Of a DNA stretch of 5,582 bases, positions 1 to 4,947 are shown piece after piece; the first letter of the stretch is position 1; every line of letters starts with the position of its first letter. A program made the position numbers and the translations under genes. Under the pieces are notes generated by a model, which saw only the letters and a list, made by a program, of their open reading frames with translations, was not told the DNA's origin and did no database searches. Source of the DNA: Ruminococcus sp. (lineage in GTDB: Bacteria; Bacillota; Clostridia; Oscillospirales; Ruminococcaceae); NCBI GenBank assembly GCA_024697705.1, contig JAILFF010000341.1, forward strand, positions 1-5,582, in the 5' to 3' direction.

Positions 1-2
1 TA

Positions 3-92
3 TATCGGTATCATATTCACTCTCAATAACAATAACAGTATCAATATCAGTTTCATTTTCAGTATCATTATCAGTTACAGTATCAGTATCGG
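3..92. repeat. Degenerate hexanucleotide tandem array, consensus TATCAG
   Basis: Fifteen consecutive 6-bp units can be laid out without gaps from position 3 to 92, for example TATCAA, TATCAG, TTTCAT, TTTCAG, TATCAT, TATCAG, TTACAG, TATCAG, TATCGG. Units differ from the consensus by 0-3 bases, so this is an aged microsatellite and not a recent expansion. It starts at or before the window edge. Since the unit is a multiple of three, long frames stay open through it on both strands: plus frame 1 gives Ser-Ile-type dipeptides and the minus strand gives Asp-Thr-type dipeptides. I cannot tell from this window whether it is non-coding or the end of a repeat-bearing gene. Confidence 0.85.
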
Positions 93-126
93 TATTTTTG
101 GTACGTCTGGTACTTTTGGTATACAC
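91..126. repeat. Four 9-bp tandem units beginning GGTA
   Basis: Directly after the hexamer array, four 9-bp units follow head to tail: GGTATTTTT, GGTACGTCT, GGTACTTTT, GGTATACAC. The first two bases overlap the last TATCGG unit, so the two arrays grade into one another. In plus frame 1 they read as Gly-x-x triplets. Part of this tract may also supply promoter elements for the gene starting at 153. Confidence 0.65.
98..125 (+). promoter_or_regulatory. Weak candidate sigma-A promoter for the 153-731 gene
   Basis: TTGGTA (98-103) and TATACA (120-125) are separated by 16 bp, each matching 4 of 6 consensus positions. Transcription would start near 132 and leave a short leader with the A/G-rich ribosome binding site. 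The elements lie inside a low-complexity repeat, so a chance match is quite possible. Confidence 0.25.
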
Positions 127-152
127 TTGTATAAAAGGAAAGAAGTCGCGAT

Positions 153-731
153 ATGAAGAAATACACACGGAAATTTTACGGAAGACTGGCGATATTTGCG
201 GGCGGGTTCGCGGCGCTTGGAACGCTGCTCTTGCAGACGATGTTCGACCGCATCGAGATCGAGCACGACCGAAGCGTTCTGATATGGTTCTACCTGCTTC
301 CGCCGATCTACGCTTTGGCGCTGTCGGGGTTCACGTTCCTGATGGCGCGGCGGCACACGAATATTCTGCGGCGGTACGAGTTCTCCGTGCCGAACGAAAA
401 GGCGTTCTACATCGTGTACGCAGCGGTGATCGTGCTTGTTTCGGCGGGGGAAACGGGCTTTCTGCTGATGAAGCTGCTGCCGCTGCTCGAAAAGGCTCTG
501 ACATTCGCGCTTAAGGACGCGCAGATCAAAAACGAAACCGAAGAAATGCGCGAACAGATAATCGCAGCAGTGCGTTCGCGTTATGCCGATTACCGAACGG
601 CTGCTTTCATCGGTGCGAGACTTGTCTTTCTGATAAAATCGGTCTGCGCGGCGATTTCGGTGCCTAAGCTTATCAGGGTCTATCGCAATCCGCCCGATTA
701 CTGGAGCGGCAAAAAGAAGAATAAAGACTAA
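153..731 (+). CDS. Uncharacterised small multi-pass membrane protein
   Basis: This is a 192-residue protein that I do not recognise. It begins with a basic segment (KKYTRK...R11), followed by about four hydrophobic stretches at residues 12-30, 42-64, 85-112 and 150-172. Between the third and fourth lies a charged, probably helical stretch (about 121-148). The C-terminus is strongly basic (KKKNK). A positively charged loop (ARRHTNILRRYE, about 65-76) follows segment two, which suggests a cytoplasmic loop. No catalytic motif or signal-peptidase site is evident. The ATG at 153 is the only plausible start, because an in-frame TAA lies at 132-134. Ribosome-binding sequence is weak: AAAGGA ends 13 bp upstream and AGAAG ends 7 bp upstream. 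The start overlaps the stop (TGA, 154-156) of an open frame coming from the left edge. The gene converges on ribU and ends 10 bp before a strong hairpin. That it is a real gene is supported by its length and membrane-protein composition; its function is unknown. Confidence 0.8.
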   Translation: MKKYTRKFYGRLAIFAGGFAALGTLLLQTMFDRIEIEHDRSVLIWFYLLPPIYALALSGFTFLMARRHTNILRRYEFSVPNEKAFYIVYAAVIVLVSAGETGFLLMKLLPLLEKALTFALKDAQIKNETEEMREQIIAAVRSRYADYRTAAFIGARLVFLIKSVCAAISVPKLIRVYRNPPDYWSGKKKNKD

Positions 732-741
732 ACTAAAATAA

Positions 742-774
742 AAGAGATACGCCGACGAGGAAAGCGTATCTCTT
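742..774. terminator. Strong hairpin terminator between convergent genes
   Basis: An 11-bp perfect stem (742-752 with 764-774) encloses an 11-base loop. It sits 10 bp after the stop of the plus-strand membrane gene. Read on the minus strand the stem is followed by a T-rich run (TTATTTTAGTT), a good intrinsic terminator tail. On the plus strand the following bases (ATCGTTTGATT) are a poor tail. It probably ends transcription from both sides, more cleanly for the minus strand coming from ribU. Confidence 0.75.
750..774 (+). repeat. 25-bp direct repeat, copy 1 (loop and right arm of terminator)
   Basis: These 25 bases are identical to 856-880. This copy holds the last three bases of the hairpin's left arm, its loop and its whole right arm. 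Confidence 0.9.
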
Positions 775-855
775 ATCGTTTGATTATAATACGCGGGCGA
801 ATTTTGAACGCATACTTCAAGCCCACCCCGCGTTATGACCCGGCTGGTCGAAGCC

Positions 856-880
856 CGCCGACGAGGAAAGCGTATCTCTT
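856..880 (+). repeat. 25-bp direct repeat, copy 2 (half terminator with T-tract)
   Basis: This is an exact second copy of 750-774, 106 bp downstream. The matching left stem arm is missing here (upstream sequence is GTCGAAGCC in place of AAGAGATA), so it cannot fold the same hairpin by itself. It is followed by TTTTTGTTTTGT, the T-tract that copy 1 lacks on the plus strand. The left arm of copy 1 could in principle pair with the right arm of copy 2 (870-880). The DNA between the copies holds a short imperfect stem (CGCGGG 792-797 with CCCGCG 827-832) and no gene. Confidence 0.9.
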
Positions 881-927
881 TTTGTTTTGTAACGTAAGTC
901 TTGCTTTATGACATTAGTATAGTTAAA

Positions 928-1563
928 TTACGCGAACTGCTTTTCCTTTTTGCTGCTTTTGCCGCGACCGCCTTTGATAATGGGCGAGAGCGGCTTGTAA
1001 AGCATCATCGTAACTATCGCACAAAGAACGCCCTTGATAAAGGTGAAAGGAACGTTGAATATGCAGAGAGCTTCAAACAGGGTCTTGACGTCGGCATTGA
1101 TCGCCTGATAAGCGCCCATGATAGCCTCCATGCCGCCGAAAGCCTTTGCGTAGATCGGGTAGGTCACGTAGTAGTTGAGCGGCAGGCTGATCGCGGTGAA
1201 CGCGAGAACTCCGACGATGCTGCCGATAACAGCGCCCTTGAACGTGCGGTTGTGCTTGTATATCAGCGAAGCCGTAACGCAGAAGGTCAGCGAGGTGACG
1301 AGATCGAAAATATCTCCGATACCCATTGTCGTTCCCGCGCCCTTGATTGCAAAGTGTATCAGGTTCTTGATAAGGCAAACCGCCGCGCCCGCAAGCGGTC
1401 CTACCGAAAAGCCCGTTATCAGCGAGATGATGTTTGAAAGGTCAAGCTTGATGAAGCCGGGCATCAGCGGCACGGGAAAATCGAAGAAGTAGATCACTAC
1501 CGCTACGGCGCTCATAACGCCGATTATTGCTGTTGTTCTTGTTTTACTGATACTTGTTGACAT
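928..1563 (-). CDS. ribU: ECF transporter S component, riboflavin-specific (RibU type)
   Basis: This 211-residue integral membrane protein is the substrate-binding (S) component of an energy-coupling factor importer. It is predicted to bind riboflavin outside the cell and pair with the shared EcfA/EcfA'/EcfT module, which is not in this window. About six membrane segments can be seen (roughly 10-27, 42-65, 85-102, 108-128, 130-142 or 147-155, and 172-190). Family signatures include FPVPLMPGFIKLDLS (29-43), a GPLAG turn (55-59), IKNLIHF (65-71), and NVPFTFIKG (170-178). Length fits RibU proteins, which are around 190-210 residues. The C-terminal tail is basic (KGGRGKSSKKEK). The ATG at 1563 has an excellent ribosome binding site, GAGGAGG, about 7 bp upstream. 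The substrate is supported independently by the FMN riboswitch in the leader. Other ECF S families are much less likely. Confidence 0.92.
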   Translation of the reverse strand: MSTSISKTRTTAIIGVMSAVAVVIYFFDFPVPLMPGFIKLDLSNIISLITGFSVGPLAGAAVCLIKNLIHFAIKGAGTTMGIGDIFDLVTSLTFCVTASLIYKHNRTFKGAVIGSIVGVLAFTAISLPLNYYVTYPIYAKAFGGMEAIMGAYQAINADVKTLFEALCIFNVPFTFIKGVLCAIVTMMLYKPLSPIIKGGRGKSSKKEKQFA

Positions 1564-1605
1564 AATAATTCCTCCTCAAAAAATACATCAAGGAAGAAAC
1601 AGCAG

Positions 1606-1633
1606 AAAACGCCCCCGCAAAAACACGGGGGCG
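1606..1633 (-). terminator. Expression-platform terminator of the FMN riboswitch
   Basis: An 8-bp, almost all-GC stem (CGGGGGCG at 1626-1633 with CGCCCCCG at 1610-1617) has an 8-base loop. Read on the minus strand it is followed by TTTT and a pyrimidine-rich stretch. It lies between the aptamer and the ribU start codon, leaving the ribU ribosome binding site free. The arrangement implies transcription attenuation: FMN bound, terminator forms, ribU is off. I could not identify the antiterminator with confidence. One weak possibility is TTTGCG just before the stem pairing with CGCAAA inside the aptamer. Confidence 0.85.
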
Positions 1634-1674
1634 CAAAGCTATCTGCACAAATAAAAATATGCAAATGGTCTGTC

Positions 1675-1850
1675 GTTTCTCTCATCCGGACTTTCAGAAA
1701 ATAGGTCTTGCGTCAGCAAGAGATATTTTCCACCGTCGGTATCGGAATCTCACCGATTCGGCGAACGTCGTAAAACGTTCGTTTGCGGACTTTAAGTATG
1801 GAGCCTGCTCCGTACAACCGCCGGTGTGGACTTTCACCACCCCTTGAAAC
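1675..1850 (-). promoter_or_regulatory. FMN riboswitch (RFN element) controlling ribU
   Basis: Read on the minus strand, the conserved RFN blocks appear in order: AAGGGGTGGTG (1845-1835), then CCGGCGGT, AGTCCGC, a hairpin with loop sequence GGTGAGATTCC, CCGACGGT, and GTCCGGATGAGAGA (1691-1678). The closing P1 helix is formed by GTTTC (1850-1846) with GAAAC (1679-1675). Peripheral arms are visible as inverted repeats: 1762-1767 with 1776-1781, 1800-1803 with 1808-1811 (extended by 1796-1798 with 1813-1815), and a longer variable arm 1697-1702 with 1725-1730 capped by 1707-1711 with 1716-1720. The element binds flavin mononucleotide and controls riboflavin synthesis or uptake genes. Here it precedes a riboflavin transporter. 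It fills most of the 309-bp gap between ribU and the next gene and starts only 22 bp after that gene's stop. Confidence 0.95.
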
Positions 1851-1872
1851 TGTTAAATTGTGAATGTTTTTA

Positions 1873-2640
1873 TCAAAGCATGATGGTCAGCCTGTTTCCG
1901 CAGGAGGGACAGCCGATCACCTTTTCCGCAATGTCGCCCACCTTCAGCTGAATGTCGTGGTGACAGAACGGACATTTCATGCGCCCGATCACCTGATCCA
2001 GCCCCAGATCTTCCTCCTCGTCCTCGTCATCGGAAACCGTACTGAGCAAATCCTCAAGCTTTGTGATGAAATCGTCGCGTTCACGGTCGTTCAGAACGTG
2101 AGGAACTGGCAGACCCTCGGCGCGTTTCTTTGCCTCTTCGAGCTCCTGCTCTTCATAGCCCTTGACCACCATATTTTTCAGCGTTTCGATCAGCTTGAAG
2201 GAATCGCTGCCGAGAGCCGAATCATCACTGTAATCGGGGGCGGACATGATATTTCCGAGAAATTCGCTGAAACGAATACTCTCGTCATAATTGTCGTCAT
2301 TGTTTTCGTCGCCGACGTTACCCTCGTCCGCTTGCGCGGGCTCGCTGCTGCCGCCATTACCTTCCGCAGCATCAGCCGATTCTTCCTGCTCGCCCTTTAC
2401 GGGGTCAAAACCGTACTCGTAGGTATCGATCTCATTAAGAGGGTCGGCGCCTTCCTCCAGAAAATCAATATAATCGCTTATGGCATTGAGCGCGTAGGAA
2501 CACTCCTCCACCTCGTCAGCCATATCTGAAAGAATATCAGCCATCACATTGAGTATCTGACCTTCGGGCGACTCTTCGTCGATCTTAAGCCCTTCCATCA
2601 GACCCTTAAGGTATGCAACTTTCTTTGAAAGCTCCTCCAA
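1873..2640 (-). CDS. CD1247 N-terminal domain-type protein with C-terminal zinc ribbon
   Basis: This 255-residue, very acidic protein resembles the clostridial family named after C. difficile CD1247, of unknown function. Three parts are visible. Residues 1-62 are a helical N-terminal domain with the family-like start KVAYLKGLMEGL and amphipathic heptad-like spacing. Residues 62-145 are an Asp/Glu/Asn/Gly-rich low-complexity linker. Residues 146-212 are a second charged helical stretch ending in DDEDEEEDLG. A zinc ribbon follows, with C223-P-F-C226 and C244-P-S-C247. The start is TTG: a TAA lies in frame just upstream (2656-2658) and no ATG or GTG is available between. AAGAGGGA (2650-2657) serves as ribosome binding site, and the N-terminus agrees with the family. 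The gene follows efp by 62 bp with no terminator, in line with my recollection that the family neighbours efp in Clostridia. A nucleic-acid or ribosome-linked role is only a guess. Confidence 0.85.
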   Translation of the reverse strand: MEELSKKVAYLKGLMEGLKIDEESPEGQILNVMADILSDMADEVEECSYALNAISDYIDFLEEGADPLNEIDTYEYGFDPVKGEQEESADAAEGNGGSSEPAQADEGNVGDENNDDNYDESIRFSEFLGNIMSAPDYSDDSALGSDSFKLIETLKNMVVKGYEEQELEEAKKRAEGLPVPHVLNDRERDDFITKLEDLLSTVSDDEDEEEDLGLDQVIGRMKCPFCHHDIQLKVGDIAEKVIGCPSCGNRLTIML

Positions 2641-2702
2641 AACACCACGTCCCTCTTAAAATGCAGCCGCGAGCTACTGACTGCCTTAATTATGCGAATT
2701 AA

Positions 2703-3260
2703 TCACGCACGCTCCATGTATTCGCAGGTGCGGGTGTCGATCCTGATCTTGTCGCCGGTGTTGATGAAGAGCGGAACCTTGATCTCGGCGCCTGTCTCAA
2801 CGGTCGCGGGCTTGGTAGCGTTGGTCGCGGTATCGCCCTTGATGCCGGGCTCGGTGTCGGTAACTTCCAGCTCAACGAACGTGGGAGGCTCAACGCCGAA
2901 TACCTTGCCCTTGTAGGAAAGTACCTTGCACATCATGTTTTCCTTAACGAACTTGAAGTTTTCGGAAAGCTCGCCCGAGTTGATCGGGACCATGTCGTAG
3001 GACTCGGGATCCATGAAGTAATAAAGATCGCCGTCGTTGTAGCTGTATTCCATATCCTTTCTCTCAACAAAAGCGGTAGGGAACTTAGCCGTCGGGTTGT
3101 AGGTCTTTTCAACCACGGAGCCGGTGATAACGTTTCTGACCTTTGTTCTTACGAACGCCGCGCCCTTACCGGGTTTAACGTGCTGGAACTCAACGATCTG
3201 CATTACGTTGCCGTCTTCCTCAAAAGTCATGCCGTTTCTGAAATCGCCTGCTGTAATCAT
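2703..3260 (-). CDS. efp: Elongation factor P
   Basis: EF-P binds ribosomes stalled on polyproline stretches between the P and E sites and promotes peptide-bond formation. The 185-residue product has the standard length and the three beta-barrel domains: an N-terminal KOW-like domain (about 1-62), a middle OB domain (about 67-125) and a C-terminal OB domain (about 130-185). The loop that reaches the peptidyl-transferase centre is K29-P-G-K32-G. K32 is the residue modified in many lineages (beta-lysyl in E. coli K34, 5-aminopentanol in B. subtilis K32), and the modification here is unknown. No modification enzyme is encoded in this window. The frame is open for nine codons further upstream (ATG at 3287), but MITAGDFRNG is the family N-terminus, has a perfect ribosome binding site and lies at a normal distance from the promoter, so 3260 is the correct start. 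The CD1247 gene follows and probably shares the transcript. Confidence 0.97.
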   Translation of the reverse strand: MITAGDFRNGMTFEEDGNVMQIVEFQHVKPGKGAAFVRTKVRNVITGSVVEKTYNPTAKFPTAFVERKDMEYSYNDGDLYYFMDPESYDMVPINSGELSENFKFVKENMMCKVLSYKGKVFGVEPPTFVELEVTDTEPGIKGDTATNATKPATVETGAEIKVPLFINTGDKIRIDTRTCEYMERA

Positions 3261-3268
3261 TGTATATA

Positions 3269-3273
3269 CCTCC
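3269..3273 (-). promoter_or_regulatory. Shine-Dalgarno site deciding the efp start
   Basis: GGAGG lies 8 bp before the ATG at 3260. It is located between the two candidate ATGs and supports the shorter 185-residue EF-P; the ATG at 3287 has no comparable site. Confidence 0.85.
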
Positions 3274-3305
3274 GATTGATCTTTCAAAAATTATGCTTAC
3301 GCTTT

Positions 3306-3334
3306 ATTATAACTTATTTTTCATCATTTTTCAA
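3306..3334 (-). promoter_or_regulatory. Sigma-A promoter of efp
   Basis: On the minus strand TTGAAA (3334-3329) and a perfect TATAAT (3311-3306) are separated by 17 bp, the optimal spacing. The expected start near 3299 gives a leader of about 40 bases before the efp ATG. Long A-tracts directly upstream (on this strand) may act as an UP element or bend the DNA. Confidence 0.85.
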
Positions 3335-3337
3335 GTG

Positions 3338-3350
3338 TTTTTACAGATTT
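3338..3350. repeat. 13-bp direct repeat, promoter-proximal copy
   Basis: TTTTTACAGATTT on the plus strand, identical to 3369-3381. It lies just upstream of the efp -35 element. The start-to-start spacing is 31 bp, close to three helical turns, so both copies face the same side of the DNA. Confidence 0.7.
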
Positions 3351-3368
3351 TTTTTCGTATTAATATTT

Positions 3369-3381
3369 TTTTTACAGATTT
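3369..3381. repeat. 13-bp direct repeat, promoter-distal copy
   Basis: Second identical TTTTTACAGATTT, ending 4 bp after (in minus-strand terms) the peptidase stop codon. It is either part of an A-tract upstream region or an operator for an unknown regulator. Confidence 0.7.
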
Positions 3382-3385
3382 GCGC

Positions 3386-4468
3386 TCATGCATCAATTAT
3401 CTTAAGCTCTTTTTCCGCCTCGGTCATGTTGACGCAGCCGTTTTCCTTTACTATAACGAAATCCTCGATGCGCACGCCGAATTCGCCCTCGATGTAGATA
3501 CCGGGCTCCACCGTGACGACCATGTTCTCCGCAAGCGTTTCCTCGCTCGATGCCGAAGCCGTCGGAGCTTCGTGGATATCGAGCCCCACGCCGTGCCCGA
3601 GCGAATGACCGAACTCCGCGCCGTAGCCTTTTGAAGCGATATAATCGCGTGCAACCGCGTCGAGCTCCTTGCCCGTAATACCCGCCTTCACCGCTGCAAG
3701 CCCCAGCCGCTGCGCTTCAAGCACTATCCCGTAGACCTCGCGCATTTTAGCCGTCGGTTCTCCTATGCAGAACGTGCGGGTCATGTCGCTGTGATAGCCG
3801 TCCACCACCGCGCCGAAATCGAGCAGCACGAACTCGCCGCGCTCGATCTTCTTATCCGAAGGCACGCCGTGCGGCATGGAGGTATTCACGCCCGAAAGCG
3901 CTATCGTATCAAATGAAAGCGCCTCCGCGCCGTGGGAAAGCATATAGTAATCAAGCTCTAACTGCACCTGCCGCTCGGTCATTCCGGGGCGGATAAACTC
4001 ATAGATATGCTTAAGTCCCTGCTCGGCGATACGCTGCGCCGCGATCATTTTTTCAAGCTCGTAAGGCGACTTCGACACGCGCAGGCTGCTCAGTATCTTG
4101 CTTAAGCTGTCCTCGGGGTCGAGCTTCGTTTCGAGCCGTTTGGAAAGCGCCTTATAATCGGCGATAGTCGTGTTTTTTGCGTCGATCATGACCGACTTCG
4201 CGCCGTGGCGGCGGCAAAGCTCGTTTATCTGCGAGTAGAGCCCCGTGCCGTTCTGCTGCAAAATAACTTCGCAGTCCTTGACCACAGCCCGCGCCTTTTC
4301 GATGTAGCGGAAGTCTATAATTAGGTAAGCCGCGTCGGGGAAGACAAGCACAGTACCCGCGCTCGACTTCATGCCCGTAAGAAAGCGCCGCGTAACGTCG
4401 TGGTTTACGAGCGCACACGCACCGTCGGCGGTCTTAAGGCGCTCCTGCAATCTGCCGATATTTGACAT
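3386..4468 (-). CDS. Xaa-Pro aminopeptidase, peptidase family M24 (pita-bread fold)
   Basis: This 360-residue cytoplasmic metallopeptidase removes N-terminal residues preceding proline, or acts as a related prolidase (PepP/PepQ type). The N-terminal creatinase-like domain covers about 1-128. The catalytic domain covers about 136-356 and has the full set of five metal ligands: D217 and D228 (within LLDFGAVVDGYHSD), H292 (GHSLGHGVG), E321 (VEPGIY) and E335 (RIEDF). Substrate-binding histidines H200 (PHG) and H299 (IHE) are also present, so it should be active. Length is typical of short Firmicute homologues. The start ATG at 4468 is 28 bp after aroQ with GAGG about 9 bp upstream. The family cannot be split into aminopeptidase P or prolidase from sequence alone, so no symbol is given. 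It lies upstream of efp, a common clostridial pairing. No terminator follows it. Confidence 0.95.
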   Translation of the reverse strand: MSNIGRLQERLKTADGACALVNHDVTRRFLTGMKSSAGTVLVFPDAAYLIIDFRYIEKARAVVKDCEVILQQNGTGLYSQINELCRRHGAKSVMIDAKNTTIADYKALSKRLETKLDPEDSLSKILSSLRVSKSPYELEKMIAAQRIAEQGLKHIYEFIRPGMTERQVQLELDYYMLSHGAEALSFDTIALSGVNTSMPHGVPSDKKIERGEFVLLDFGAVVDGYHSDMTRTFCIGEPTAKMREVYGIVLEAQRLGLAAVKAGITGKELDAVARDYIASKGYGAEFGHSLGHGVGLDIHEAPTASASSEETLAENMVVTVEPGIYIEGEFGVRIEDFVIVKENGCVNMTEAEKELKIIDA

Positions 4469-4496
4469 GATTTTCTGCCTCGATTCCGTAAAATAT

Positions 4497-4928
4497 TCAG
4501 CTCAAAAGCTTTGCGAGCGCTTCAAGCCCGAGAATATAGCTGTGCTTGCCGAAGCCCGCGATCTGTCCCGTGCAGACGGGTGCTATCACCGAAGTATGGC
4601 GGAACTCGTCGCGGGAGTGGATATTGGAAAGATGCACCTCAACGACGGGTATCTTTATCGCCGCGATAGCGTCTCTTATTGCGTAGCTGTAATGGGTATA
4701 GGCTCCCGCGTTCAGCACAACTCCGCCGCAGTCAAGTCGGGCGGCGTGGAGCCTGTCGATAAGAGCGCCCTCGCTGTTCGACTGGAATACCTCGCACTCG
4801 AAGCCCAGCTTCTGCGCGTGAGCGACTATCTCATTGTTGATGCTCTCGAAGGTATCGCTGCCGTAGATGCCCGGCTCGCGTTCGCCGAGAAGATTCAGAT
4901 TAGGTCCGTGCATGACGAGAATTTTCAT
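4497..4928 (-). CDS. aroQ: Type II 3-dehydroquinate dehydratase
   Basis: The enzyme dehydrates 3-dehydroquinate to 3-dehydroshikimate, the third step of the shikimate pathway towards aromatic amino acids. At 143 residues it has the size of the small dodecameric type II enzymes and starts with the family motif HGPNLNLLG (7-15). Active-site residues are present: R17 and Y22 on the mobile lid, N73 and H79 (LNAGAYTH), H99 with S101/N102 (VHLSNIHSR), and R110. The ATG at 4928 has AGGAG 8 bp upstream. It is 19 bp downstream of the 2H-type gene and 28 bp upstream of the M24 peptidase gene, so all three are probably cotranscribed. No other shikimate genes are in view, which is usual for this aroQ-peptidase-efp cluster. 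Confidence 0.97.
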   Translation of the reverse strand: MKILVMHGPNLNLLGEREPGIYGSDTFESINNEIVAHAQKLGFECEVFQSNSEGALIDRLHAARLDCGGVVLNAGAYTHYSYAIRDAIAAIKIPVVEVHLSNIHSRDEFRHTSVIAPVCTGQIAGFGKHSYILGLEALAKLLS

Positions 4929-4947
4929 TATTATTACTCCTGTTCGG

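Noticed and set aside
75..356. 93-codon minus-strand open frame opposite the start of the membrane-protein gene
   Set aside because: Low-complexity Arg/Gln-rich product that stops in the repeat array; no start signal. It is not the same frame as the Asp/Thr-rich one discussed in the findings.
788..855. tRNA-like or small-RNA gene in the convergent spacer (TTCAAGCCC, TCGAAGCCC)
   Set aside because: The T-loop-like strings are not flanked by cloverleaf stems of the correct length; only a short imperfect stem is seen.
901..1437. 178-codon plus-strand open frame opposite ribU
   Set aside because: Charged, unstructured product antisense to a clear RibU gene; no ribosome binding site.
1864..2529. 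Long plus-strand open frame opposite the CD1247 gene
   Set aside because: It is antisense to a well-supported gene; openness follows from the codon composition of the acidic protein. No ribosome binding site or family resemblance.
3335..3385. Terminator after the M24 peptidase gene
   Set aside because: T- and A-runs are present but no stable stem precedes a T-tract on the minus strand.
4551..4560. CGAAGCCCGC shared between aroQ and the spacer near 850
   Set aside because: Ten bases within a coding region with GC-rich codons; fits chance.
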